Source: JBFFSQ01 sp041572275
GTDB taxonomy: Bacteria > Pseudomonadota > Gammaproteobacteria > SZUA-229
Length of the DNA: 8,521 bases
Assembly (NCBI GenBank): GCA_041572275.1
Contig: JBFFSQ010000127.1
Location: forward strand, 1 to 8,521
Direction: 5' to 3'
Positions 1 through 6,536 of this stretch are shown here, in pieces. Under the pieces are notes generated by a model. The model was not told the DNA's origin. It did no database searches and saw only the letters and a list, made by a program, of their open reading frames with translations. The translations under genes were made by a program, and so were the position numbers. Position 1 is the first letter of the stretch; every line of letters starts with the position of its first letter.

Positions 1-1914
1 AGCATCGGCAATTTGTGAGCTCAATGCAATGGTTTCAGCAGGTGTTTCGGCATTGGAAGGGGCGTCGATCTGGGAATAAATGGCGTCCAACGTACCAACA
101 ACCACTTCTTTTGCCAGGATGCCACTGAAGATGCCGACTGTTGCTGGCCAATTGTCCTCTTCAATTCCCATTGGCTTGAATACAGGTGTAATGGCTCGGC
201 TGATGGCGCTAAGGACTGACTTGTTGCTGTCTTCATTGCCAAAACTGCCGTCTGTACCAATGGAATTGAGAAAATTGATAGCGATCACCATCAGTACAAT
301 GATTTTACCAGCATCGGTGATAAAGCTTTTGAGACGTGACCAGGTTCTGAGCAGTATGCCTTTCAGGGTGGGCAGATGGTAAGTGGGCAACTCCATCAGA
401 AATGGGGATGCTTCGCCAGGTAATAGTGTGGATCTCACCACAAGCGCTGTGAGTATGGCGAAGATGATACCGATCAGATACAGGGAGAACACGACGTTTT
501 GGCCACCAACTGGAAAAAATGCGGCGGCAAACAGCGCATAAACCGAGAGACGGGCACCGCAGGACATGAATGGCGTCATTAAAACCGTAAGCACGCGTTC
601 ACGGTGGTGTTCCAGCGTACGTGTGGCCATAATGGCTGGCACGTTACAACCAAAGCCGACAATCAAAGGTACGAAGGCTTTACCTGGCAGTCCCAGGCTG
701 CGCATGAATCGATCCATGACAAAGGCTGCACGCATCATATAGCCAGAGCCTTCAAGAAATGACAGGAATAGATAAAGGAATCCGATGATGGGGATGAACG
801 TGGCGACAACCTGAATGCCGCCGCCGAGGCCATCAGCCAGTAGAACCTTGATCCAGGTTGGTGTGCCGAGGGATTCCAGGAGACGACCAAAACCATCGAC
901 AAAAACTGCGCCAGCGGTTATATCGAAAAAATCAATGAAGGCACCACCCAGATTGATGGTGAACAGAAACATCAGGTAGATCACAAACAGGAATATGGGA
1001 CTGCCTAGAAAACGATGGAGAACAACGCGGTCGATTTTATCCGACAGACTGTGACGATGGTGTTCTGGGCGCGTGACGGCAGCTTCGGTGGTCTGACGAG
1101 CAAAACCATAACGGCAGTCAGCGAGTAGAATATCGACATCTTCTTCTGTGGTGTGTTCAATTTCCTGGCGTAGTTGTGCCGAGAGTGTCAGTACCTCATC
1201 CGTTATGACCTGGATGTCCTCAACGCCGGTATCCCCTTCCAGTAATTGAGCGGCCAGCCAGCGACAATCCAGATGTGAGCATTTGCGATCGGTGGGTATT
1301 TGTTCAAGAATCCGGCTGACGGCCTGTTCGATTGGCGCTGAATAAGGCATGTTCCGCTGCGGGGGGTGTCCGCCACGGGCAATATCAAGCATGGCCTGCT
1401 CCAGGGCTTCAATGCCCAGGTTTCTTGAGGCAATAATTGGGATAACCGGGCAGCCAAAGTGCTCAGCAATGATAGCTATATCGATCTCAAGATCATGACT
1501 GTTGGCGACATCCATCATATTCAGTACCAGAATCATTGGCACCTGCATTTCCAGTAACTGGGCGCTTAGATATAGATTACGTTCCAGATTGGATGCGTCG
1601 AGAACATTGACGATGACGTCAGCTTCGGAGGAGAGGATGTAATCGCGGGTGATTTTTTCGTCCAGCGAGCGAGCACTGTTGTCCAGTGAATAAACACCGG
1701 GTAGATCGACTATATCAAAAGGGATTTTGTTAAATTCGAACTGACCAACCTTGCGGTCAACCGTAACTCCAGGCCAGTTACCGATGCGTTGGCGAGCACC
1801 AGTTAACTGGTTGAACAGGGTGGACTTGCCGCAGTTGGGATTGCCCAGCAGGCCAATTGTGTAATGAGCCTTACTTGGTGGTTTGGCTTTGGCGTCACGG
1901 CAGGCCTTGCTCAT
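1..1914 (-). CDS. feoB: Ferrous iron transport protein B, partial (3' end outside window)
   Basis: FeoB is the inner-membrane Fe(II) importer, with a cytosolic N-terminal G domain and a membrane part carrying two Gate repeats. The frame is open for 638 codons from the ATG at 1914 to the window edge. E. coli FeoB has about 773 residues, so roughly the last sixth is missing. Visible G motifs are G1 GNPNCGKST (24-32), G2 around GNWPGVTV (45-52), G3 DLPG (70-73) and G4 NMMD (132-135). A predicted GDI-like helical region follows, then a first membrane segment near residue 300. The conserved membrane motifs GFGCNVP (Cys423) and SCGAR (Cys452) are intact, as is AKEVVVGTL near residue 605. The start overlaps the feoA stop as ATGA, which implies translational coupling; no strong Shine-Dalgarno is visible. 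The N terminus carries about 13 more residues than E. coli FeoB ahead of the G domain, including Cys5 and several lysines. Confidence 0.97.
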   Translation of the reverse strand, partial: MSKACRDAKAKPPSKAHYTIGLLGNPNCGKSTLFNQLTGARQRIGNWPGVTVDRKVGQFEFNKIPFDIVDLPGVYSLDNSARSLDEKITRDYILSSEADVIVNVLDASNLERNLYLSAQLLEMQVPMILVLNMMDVANSHDLEIDIAIIAEHFGCPVIPIIASRNLGIEALEQAMLDIARGGHPPQRNMPYSAPIEQAVSRILEQIPTDRKCSHLDCRWLAAQLLEGDTGVEDIQVITDEVLTLSAQLRQEIEHTTEEDVDILLADCRYGFARQTTEAAVTRPEHHRHSLSDKIDRVVLHRFLGSPIFLFVIYLMFLFTINLGGAFIDFFDITAGAVFVDGFGRLLESLGTPTWIKVLLADGLGGGIQVVATFIPIIGFLYLFLSFLEGSGYMMRAAFVMDRFMRSLGLPGKAFVPLIVGFGCNVPAIMATRTLEHHRERVLTVLMTPFMSCGARLSVYALFAAAFFPVGGQNVVFSLYLIGIIFAILTALVVRSTLLPGEASPFLMELPTYHLPTLKGILLRTWSRLKSFITDAGKIIVLMVIAINFLNSIGTDGSFGNEDSNKSVLSAISRAITPVFKPMGIEEDNWPATVGIFSGILAKEVVVGTLDAIYSQIDAPSNAETPAETIALSSQIADA

Positions 1915-2159
1915 ACTGCTCGCACCATGATGTGCTGTGACATACCGGCGCCGATGGCAATACGACTGGCATCAAAACCCACGACCAGAGCGCCACCACG
2001 GCGCTGGATGACATGCAGTCTGCAATTGACATGCACACCCATGCTGACCAGGCGTTTTTTCATGATTTTGTTAGCTTTAACATCGGTTACACGTACAAAA
2101 TCACCAGGTTTTGCACTGGCCAGGGTGAAAATGCGCCCAGATTCAGGGACTGCTGTCAT
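1911..2159 (-). CDS. feoA: Ferrous iron transport protein A
   Basis: FeoA is a small cytosolic SH3-like protein that supports FeoB-mediated Fe(II) uptake. The 82-residue product has normal family length (about 75-85) and carries typical FeoA features: the KPGDFVRV segment (17-24), a central KKRLVSMGV helix (34-42), and a GGALVVGFDASRIAIG strand-rich end (55-70). It is the first gene of an feoAB operon and its stop overlaps the feoB ATG by 4 bp. The start ATG at 2159 lies about 25 nt after a predicted transcription start. Its ribosome binding site is weak (GAGA about 10 nt upstream). The Fur box and promoter just upstream predict induction under iron limitation. Confidence 0.95.
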   Translation of the reverse strand: MTAVPESGRIFTLASAKPGDFVRVTDVKANKIMKKRLVSMGVHVNCRLHVIQRRGGALVVGFDASRIAIGAGMSQHIMVRAV

Positions 2160-2191
2160 GTTTGGGTATCTCAGAATAATGATAGGCTAAT

Positions 2192-2220
2192 ATACTAACG
2201 AATAAGCTAAAGACAGTCAA
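2192..2220 (-). promoter_or_regulatory. Predicted sigma-70 promoter of feoAB
   Basis: On the minus strand a -35 element TTGACT (2220-2215, 5 of 6 to consensus) is followed by a 17-bp spacer and a -10 element TAGTAT (2197-2192, 4 of 6). The start site would fall near 2185, giving a leader of about 25 nt before feoA. The match to a canonical layout and the adjacent Fur box make this the likely main promoter. It also separates feoAB from bcp, which lies upstream on the same strand. Confidence 0.7.
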
Positions 2221-2235
2221 TGATAATCATTCTCA
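2221..2235 (-). promoter_or_regulatory. Fur box upstream of feoAB
   Basis: The 15-mer TGATAATCATTCTCA on the plus strand matches the 7-1-7 Fur consensus TGATAAT-N-ATTATCA at all but one arm position (C for A). It directly abuts the predicted -35 hexamer of feoAB, so Fur-Fe(II) bound here should block RNA polymerase. Fur control of feo genes is well established in gammaproteobacteria; binding at this site is inferred. No gene on the plus strand begins here, so feoAB is the only evident target. Confidence 0.85.
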
Positions 2236-2274
2236 TTAACGATGTATCTATCCCTGGTTATGGTCTTTGTCGGG

Positions 2275-2751
2275 TCATTCAGGTTTGTACTGTTTGCAGG
2301 CCGCAAGTACCTCTTCAGCATGACCTTTGACTTTTACCTTGCGCCATTCTTCTCTGAGTATACCCTTACTGTCAATCAGGAATGTGCTACGTTCAATGCC
2401 GAGATACTCTCGACCGTATAGTTTTTTCAGTTTAATCACATCAAACAATGAACACAGTTTTTCATCAGCATCGGAAATGAGTTCGAAAGGGAATTCATGC
2501 TTGGCTTTAAAGTTGGTGTGGACTTTTACAGAATCGCGCGAGACCCCGAAGACCACGGTTTTAGCACGTTTAAATTTACTGTAATGGTCTCGAAAGTCCT
2601 GGCCTTCCTGTGTACAGCCCGGAGTGTTGTCTTTGGGGTAAAAATAGATCACAACATTTTTTCCCTGGTAGTCTTTCAGGCGAATGTCCTGATCGCCGGT
2701 GGCCGGTAGTTTGAAATCAGGGACTTTTTTGCCGATTGCGGTTGTTGCCAT
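2275..2751 (-). CDS. bcp: Thioredoxin-dependent peroxiredoxin, Bcp/PrxQ type
   Basis: This is a cytosolic peroxidase that reduces hydrogen peroxide and organic hydroperoxides. Its 158 residues match the usual family length. The peroxidatic site YPKDNTPGCT (38-47) has Cys46, and the family segments FGVSRDS (68-74), SDADEKLC (93-100) and GIERSTFLID (118-127) are present. The resolving cysteine five residues after the peroxidatic one (E. coli Cys50) is Gln51 here. The alternative helix-3 position seen in some PrxQ proteins is Lys82. The only other cysteines are Cys100 and Cys152, so it may work by a 1-Cys or unusual 2-Cys mechanism. AGGAAC lies 7 nt before the ATG. The gene is 32 bp after the gcvR-like gene and probably co-transcribed with it. 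Confidence 0.95.
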   Translation of the reverse strand: MATTAIGKKVPDFKLPATGDQDIRLKDYQGKNVVIYFYPKDNTPGCTQEGQDFRDHYSKFKRAKTVVFGVSRDSVKVHTNFKAKHEFPFELISDADEKLCSLFDVIKLKKLYGREYLGIERSTFLIDSKGILREEWRKVKVKGHAEEVLAACKQYKPE

Positions 2752-2783
2752 GTGGGGTTCCTGTAATGAGGTATCAGTTAGTT

Positions 2784-3314
2784 TTAGCCTTCCAGCGGCG
2801 CAAAATGAGCATCAAGGTTGAGCTCGTCACATAGATCCATAAATTCATCCCGTAACTTGCTGGTGACAAGGCTGTTGGGGATGTCCACCGTCATAGCGAC
2901 TGAAAACATGGGTGTGCCAGTATGCGGAGCTGGGTAACTGTCGGTTTCCATATCTTCGATATTGATGCTGTTTTGAGATAGGAAACGAGCTAAACGGTTA
3001 ACGATGCCAGGATGATCCATCCCCACCACTTTGATCTGGTAGGCAATCTTGTCCAGGGCGGGTTTGCGGCTGCCGGTAGGTTTAATCAGCAGGTTAAGCT
3101 GTAACGCCTGTTCGAGAGTGTCTTTTTGTTGTTGGATCTGCTGCAGGGCTTGTTCCGGGCCGGAGACCAGTAGAATAATGGCAAACTCGCCACCCAGTAC
3201 ACTCATGCGACTGTCTTCGATATTCAGGTTATTGTTCAGAAGTACGCGGGATAGTTCATCGACGATACCGGAACGGTCTTCGCCCAGTGCGGTTATTACA
3301 AGAAAGTCATTCAT
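2784..3314 (-). CDS. gcvR: GcvR-like double ACT-domain regulator
   Basis: The 176-residue protein consists of two ACT domains and nothing else: ACT1 about residues 1-85 with GEDRSGIV (11-18), ACT2 about 92-176 with GMDHPGIV (98-105). ACT domains usually bind amino acids. In E. coli the related GcvR has no DNA-binding domain and represses glycine cleavage genes by acting on GcvA. No gcvA or gcv gene is in this window, so a role in glycine control is carried over from the family name and not shown. It is the first gene of a pair with bcp and is divergent from dapA. The start ATG at 3314 fits the family, which begins directly with the first beta strand; the ribosome binding site is weak. Confidence 0.85.
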   Translation of the reverse strand: MNDFLVITALGEDRSGIVDELSRVLLNNNLNIEDSRMSVLGGEFAIILLVSGPEQALQQIQQQKDTLEQALQLNLLIKPTGSRKPALDKIAYQIKVVGMDHPGIVNRLARFLSQNSINIEDMETDSYPAPHTGTPMFSVAMTVDIPNSLVTSKLRDEFMDLCDELNLDAHFAPLEG

Positions 3315-3348
3315 TCGTTTGGTCTTTGTTGTTAATTGATGTGGCTAT

Positions 3349-3376
3349 AGATTATCACTTGTTAGAGCCTTGTAAA
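3349..3376 (-). promoter_or_regulatory. Predicted promoter of gcvR-like gene and bcp
   Basis: On the minus strand a -35 element TTTACA (3376-3371, 5 of 6) is followed by a 16-bp spacer and TAATCT (3354-3349). The -10 is weak, but it is preceded by TGA, giving an extended -10 form (TG-N). The -35 overlaps the predicted -35 of the divergent dapA promoter, so the two may compete for polymerase. Confidence 0.4.
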
Positions 3377-3398
3377 CAGGGGGTTTGCAAAGTACCAT
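3370..3398 (+). promoter_or_regulatory. Predicted sigma-70 promoter of dapA operon
   Basis: TTGTAA (3370-3375) is followed by a 17-bp spacer and TACCAT (3393-3398). Each hexamer matches 4 of 6 consensus positions. The start site would be near 3405, leaving a leader of about 22 nt that just contains the dapA ribosome binding site. The leader is too short to hold a lysine riboswitch. Confidence 0.45.
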
Positions 3399-3412
3399 GT
3401 CCGGCTCTATTC

Positions 3413-3418
3413 GGGGAG
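3413..3418 (+). promoter_or_regulatory. Ribosome binding site fixing the dapA start
   Basis: GGGGAG lies 8 nt before the ATG at 3427. This supports that start over the in-frame ATG at 3397 and TTG at 3385, neither of which has a Shine-Dalgarno sequence and both of which would add residues not seen in the family. Confidence 0.8.
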
Positions 3419-3426
3419 ATATTAGA

Positions 3427-4305
3427 ATGTTTCGTGGCAGTATGGTGGCATTGGTTACACCGATGCATGCAGATGGTTCTGTTGATTTTGAAGGTCTGGC
3501 CAGGCTGGTTGAATTTCATGTGCAAAATGGCACATCGGCCATTATTTCCATGGGCACCACCGGTGAGTCAGCCACGCTGGATGAGAAAGAACATTGTGAG
3601 GTCATTCGACGTACCGTTGAGATGGTGGATAACCGCATACCTGTTATTGCTGGTACGGGTGCTAATTCGACCACCGAAGCTATTACTCTGACTCGTTGCG
3701 CGATGCAGGCGGGTGCCGATGCCTGTTTGCTTGTGACTCCCTACTATAATAAGCCGACCCAGGAAGGTCTTTATTTGCACTACAAAGCAATTGCCGATGC
3801 AGTTCCGGTACCACAGATTCTTTACAATGTGCCGGGCCGTACCGCTTGCGACATGCTGCCAGAAACAGTGGGGCGTCTGTCAAAGATATCCAATATTATC
3901 GGTATCAAGGAAGCCACCGGTGATTTACAGCGCCTGCATCAAATCAGGGAACTTTGTGGTGATAACTTTGATCTCTATAGCGGTGATGATGCCACCGGTA
4001 CCGAATTTATGTTGCAGGGAGGCCAGGGTGTGATTTCGGTAACCAATAATGTAGCTCCGAAAGCCATGGCAGATATGTGTGAAGCTGCGCTGGCCGGTGA
4101 TCGTGAGCGAGCGCTGGAACTGAACGCGCCGTTGCTAATGCTGCATGAAAAATTGTTTGTTGAAGCCAATCCTATCCCGGTGAAATGGGCATTGTATGAA
4201 ATGGGGCTGATTGAAGCAGGTATTCGCCTGCCATTAACTGTATTGTCTGAGCAATACCACGAAGAGGTACGCGCTGCTTTGCATGAGGCGGGTGTTATTA
4301 AGTAA
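3427..4305 (+). CDS. dapA: 4-hydroxy-tetrahydrodipicolinate synthase
   Basis: DapA condenses pyruvate with aspartate semialdehyde in the cytosol, the first committed step to diaminopimelate and lysine. The 292-residue product has the same length as the E. coli enzyme and the same residue numbering at the active site. The Schiff-base Lys161 sits in IGIKEATG, with Thr44, Thr45, Tyr107, Tyr133 and Arg138 all in place. It begins with MFRGSMVALVTPM, as family members do. It is the first gene of a plus-strand operon, and its stop TAA shares one base with the bamC ATG. Linkage of dapA to bamC is common in gammaproteobacteria. No frameshift or missing key residue is seen. Confidence 0.98.
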   Translation: MFRGSMVALVTPMHADGSVDFEGLARLVEFHVQNGTSAIISMGTTGESATLDEKEHCEVIRRTVEMVDNRIPVIAGTGANSTTEAITLTRCAMQAGADACLLVTPYYNKPTQEGLYLHYKAIADAVPVPQILYNVPGRTACDMLPETVGRLSKISNIIGIKEATGDLQRLHQIRELCGDNFDLYSGDDATGTEFMLQGGQGVISVTNNVAPKAMADMCEAALAGDRERALELNAPLLMLHEKLFVEANPIPVKWALYEMGLIEAGIRLPLTVLSEQYHEEVRAALHEAGVIK

Positions 4306-5402
4306 TGAGTATGTTTCGTTTAAGTTTTTTAGTACCCGTGGTACTGATATCCGCCTGTAGTTCCGATGGTGAAGAGCGTCCGGATTATCTGGATAGTCAG
4401 ACCTTGTCAGGATTGCAGGTTCCACCACAGCTGACCCGTCCAGATGCTCGTAAGGAAATGAAAATCCCACAACCGTCCGACAAGGCATTGGCTTTGTTGC
4501 AGCAGCGCACAAAGGCAGAAGGCCGTGTCGCACCCGTGTTTGCCGGTGTCGAGCTTAAATCAGACCAGGGGATGCACTGGCTCGAAATCCAGGAAGATGC
4601 TGATAGCCTGTGGCTCAAGTTGCGAGATTTCTGGGCGCATGAGGGTATTGAGCTAGGTCGTGAAGAGCCTTTGCTCGGCCTGATGGAGACAGACTGGGTA
4701 AATGAATACAAGGCGAAGTATGTGGATGAGGAAGGCGCCAGCTGGGTTAAATTCTTTTCACCAGACCTGAAGGATAAATTTCGCCTTCGAGTTGAGCGTG
4801 TTGCAGGTCAAAAGCTGACGCGTGTTTATGTCAGCCATCGCGGACTGGAAACAGTCATTACCGAAGATGGTAGTAGCTGGAAAAGCCGAGTGCCTGATGC
4901 TGACCTTGAATACGAAATTCTGAAACGTCTGGTGTTATTTGCCGGCGTGGGGCAGTCGGATATGCAGGATATACTGGCGGCATACCAACCATTACGGACG
5001 AGAATTAAAGCAGTTGATGAAGAAGCCACAGTGTTTGAAATTGTTGGCCACCGGGACTTTGTCTGGACCCGCGTGATCCATGCGCTGGATCGATTGGGTG
5101 CTCAGATCACGCACCAGAATAAAGCTCAGGGTGCAGTCGAAGTATTGATTGGTGAGTTGTCCAGTGATGTGAAAACCGAAGTCGAAGATGAAAATGCACT
5201 CTATGAAGATAGCTGGCTGGCCCGGTTATTAGCTGCAACATCGGGTGAAGAAGCAAATGAAAAAGGTCAGGTTACGGTATTTGTCCAGTTGACCAAGGCT
5301 GGACACAATACGCGTATGCATCTGACACTGGCGAACAAGCAGCCAGTAAAATTTGGAATTTCCGGTAAATTTAAACAGGCCCTGGTCGAATTCCTGAAAT
5401 AG
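4305..5402 (+). CDS. bamC: Outer membrane protein assembly factor BamC (lipoprotein)
   Basis: BamC (NlpB) is a lipoprotein of the BAM complex, which inserts beta-barrel proteins into the outer membrane. The N terminus has a hydrophobic signal and a lipobox ISAC, with lipidated Cys18 followed by Ser19, which fits outer-membrane sorting. The mature N terminus (19 to about 85) is low-complexity and contains GLQVPPQLTRP, resembling the segment that contacts BamD. Two helix-grip domains follow, about 90-212 and 243-364. The second carries an acidic stretch near 284-321. The length is 365 against 344 in E. coli. The start overlaps the dapA stop (TAATG); Met3 at 4311 is a possible alternative. The signal peptide has only one basic residue (Arg5), which is low. 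Identification rests on lipobox, domain layout and position after dapA. Confidence 0.9.
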   Translation: MSMFRLSFLVPVVLISACSSDGEERPDYLDSQTLSGLQVPPQLTRPDARKEMKIPQPSDKALALLQQRTKAEGRVAPVFAGVELKSDQGMHWLEIQEDADSLWLKLRDFWAHEGIELGREEPLLGLMETDWVNEYKAKYVDEEGASWVKFFSPDLKDKFRLRVERVAGQKLTRVYVSHRGLETVITEDGSSWKSRVPDADLEYEILKRLVLFAGVGQSDMQDILAAYQPLRTRIKAVDEEATVFEIVGHRDFVWTRVIHALDRLGAQITHQNKAQGAVEVLIGELSSDVKTEVEDENALYEDSWLARLLAATSGEEANEKGQVTVFVQLTKAGHNTRMHLTLANKQPVKFGISGKFKQALVEFLK

Positions 5403-5407
5403 GCAGA

Positions 5408-5441
5408 TGGCGAGCGCTGGCTTTTTGTCAGACGCTTGCCA
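5408..5441 (+). other. Strong RNA hairpin after bamC, no T-tract
   Basis: Six bases after the bamC stop, TGGCGAGCG (5408-5416) pairs with CGCTTGCCA (5433-5441), with one G-T wobble. CTGGC (5417-5421) then pairs with GTCAG (5427-5431), again with one wobble, around a TTTTT loop. The stem has 14 pairs, with only A5432 bulged. No run of T follows, so it is not a standard intrinsic terminator. It may protect the dapA-bamC mRNA 3' end or mark an RNA-processing or partial termination point before the downstream gene. Confidence 0.6.
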
Positions 5442-5463
5442 GACAGTTAAAGATTCGTTAATA

Positions 5464-5477
5464 GCTAAGCTGTTAGC
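5464..5477. repeat. Short inverted repeat in the bamC-hydrolase spacer
   Basis: GCTAA-GCTG-TTAGC forms a 5-bp inverted repeat within the 120-bp spacer. It could be an operator half-site pair or a small hairpin, but it is short enough to occur by chance. A weak promoter-like pair lies around it (TTAATA at 5458-5463, TATTGT at 5480-5485, 16-bp spacing). This leaves open that the downstream gene has its own promoter. Confidence 0.25.
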
Positions 5478-5522
5478 AATATTGTGACGCAAACATTTAA
5501 TCTATCCCCCAGAGAGAAAACA

Positions 5523-6467
5523 ATGAAACGATTATTCATACTCGCACTTATGGCTTTGTTTTCAGCGGAGCTATCAGCCCAGTCATTTTTTGATACCTTC
5601 AAGGCACGTAAGGTATCTGACCATGTTTGGGTGATACATGGTCCTCTGCAACAGCCAAATCCACAGAACAGGGGTTTCATGAATAACCCTGCATTTATCG
5701 TTGCTGATAGTGGTGTGATCGTCGTCGATCCAGGTTCAAGTGATGAAACCGGGCAGTTAGTGCTGGATCGCATACAGAAGGTGACTGATTTGCCCGTAAC
5801 CCATGTCATTAATACACATGTCCACGGTGATCACTGGCTGGGAAATAACCAGATTAAACAGGCTTACCCTAAAGCATTGATTATTGCTGATCCACGCATG
5901 ATCAAGAAAGCGAAAGCCGGTGAAGGTCAGTCCTGGATCGATTTGCTGGATAGATTGACTGAAGGTGCAACCCGGGGTACTGAACTTGAATTTCCTTCAA
6001 AAGCCGTGACTGACGGTGACCGTTTTAAAATTCATAATCTGGATTTTCGTATCCACTCGGTAGGTAAGGGTCATAGTGATTCGGATATCATGATTGAACT
6101 GGTTAATGATTCACTGATGTTCACCGGTGACAATGTAGCGTACCAGCGGATTATTCGCCTTGATGATGGCAGTTTCCGGGATAACATAGCCGCCTGTGAT
6201 CGTGCAATTGAGTTGAATCTGAAACATTATGTACCCGGCCATGGCCCCACTGGTGATGTCAGTATCATTCAGGCGCAGAAAGACTACCTGGTTGTTCTGT
6301 ATGAGAAGGTGACAGAATTATATGAAGAAGGTTTGAGTGATTTTGAAATGAAACCCCAGGTTGTTGAAGCTCTGGCAATGTTTAGTGACTGGAGTGGTTT
6401 TGAACATGAAGTTGGTAAACACATTAGCTTGGCCATTCTGGAAGTCGAACAGGCGGCATTCGAATAA
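5523..6467 (+). CDS. Secreted metallo-beta-lactamase-fold hydrolase, substrate unknown
   Basis: The 314-residue protein begins with a signal peptide (KRLFILALMALF, likely cut near Ala19), so it should be periplasmic. The full metal-binding set of the MBL fold is present: THVHGDH with His99, His101, Asp103 and His104, then His184 in GKGHSDSD, Asp203 in FTGDN, and His240 in VPGHGP. This predicts an active binuclear zinc hydrolase. The pattern resembles SoxH-like and quinoprotein-relay metallohydrolases, but I cannot assign a subfamily and no PQQ or sox genes are nearby. True beta-lactamase activity is not implied. The ATG at 5523 is preferred because AGAGAG lies 6 nt upstream and the signal peptide starts there; a GTG at 5484 would add 13 polar residues ahead of it. 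It lies 120 bp after bamC, beyond a hairpin, and ends at a strong terminator. Confidence 0.88.
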   Translation: MKRLFILALMALFSAELSAQSFFDTFKARKVSDHVWVIHGPLQQPNPQNRGFMNNPAFIVADSGVIVVDPGSSDETGQLVLDRIQKVTDLPVTHVINTHVHGDHWLGNNQIKQAYPKALIIADPRMIKKAKAGEGQSWIDLLDRLTEGATRGTELEFPSKAVTDGDRFKIHNLDFRIHSVGKGHSDSDIMIELVNDSLMFTGDNVAYQRIIRLDDGSFRDNIAACDRAIELNLKHYVPGHGPTGDVSIIQAQKDYLVVLYEKVTELYEEGLSDFEMKPQVVEALAMFSDWSGFEHEVGKHISLAILEVEQAAFE

Positions 6468-6483
6468 AATATAGATACGACAT

Positions 6484-6522
6484 AGCATAAAAAAGGCCGG
6501 TATTACCGGCCTTTTTTATGCT
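6484..6522. terminator. Bidirectional intrinsic terminator
   Basis: A perfect 39-bp palindrome (19-bp arms, central T6503) has the core GGCCGGTATTACCGGCC (6495-6511), flanked by six A on the left and six T on the right. Read in either direction it gives a GC-rich hairpin followed by a U-tract. It sits between the convergent ends of the hydrolase gene (stop 6467) and folE2 (stop 6537), so it can end both transcripts. Confidence 0.96.
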
Positions 6523-6536
6523 GAAATCAATTCTGA

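Noticed and set aside
1203..1469. Reading frame inside feoB on the same strand but another frame
   Set aside because: The feoB frame is continuous here and encodes conserved sequence; this frame shows no recognisable protein.
2175..2193. Second Fur-like site at the feoAB start point
   Set aside because: Only about 10 of 19 consensus positions match, all in one half; too weak to call.
3049..3339. Plus-strand reading frame opposite the gcvR-like gene
   Set aside because: It is Ser/Arg/Cys-rich, typical of the antisense of a coding region, with no recognised motif or ribosome binding site.
3385..3426. Upstream in-frame starts for dapA (TTG 3385, ATG 3397)
   Set aside because: They lack a Shine-Dalgarno sequence, overlap the predicted promoter, and add residues absent from the family; ATG 3427 gives exact E. 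coli numbering.
5484..5522. GTG start 39 bp upstream for the MBL-fold gene
   Set aside because: It would put 13 polar residues before the signal peptide; the ATG at 5523 has a good ribosome binding site.
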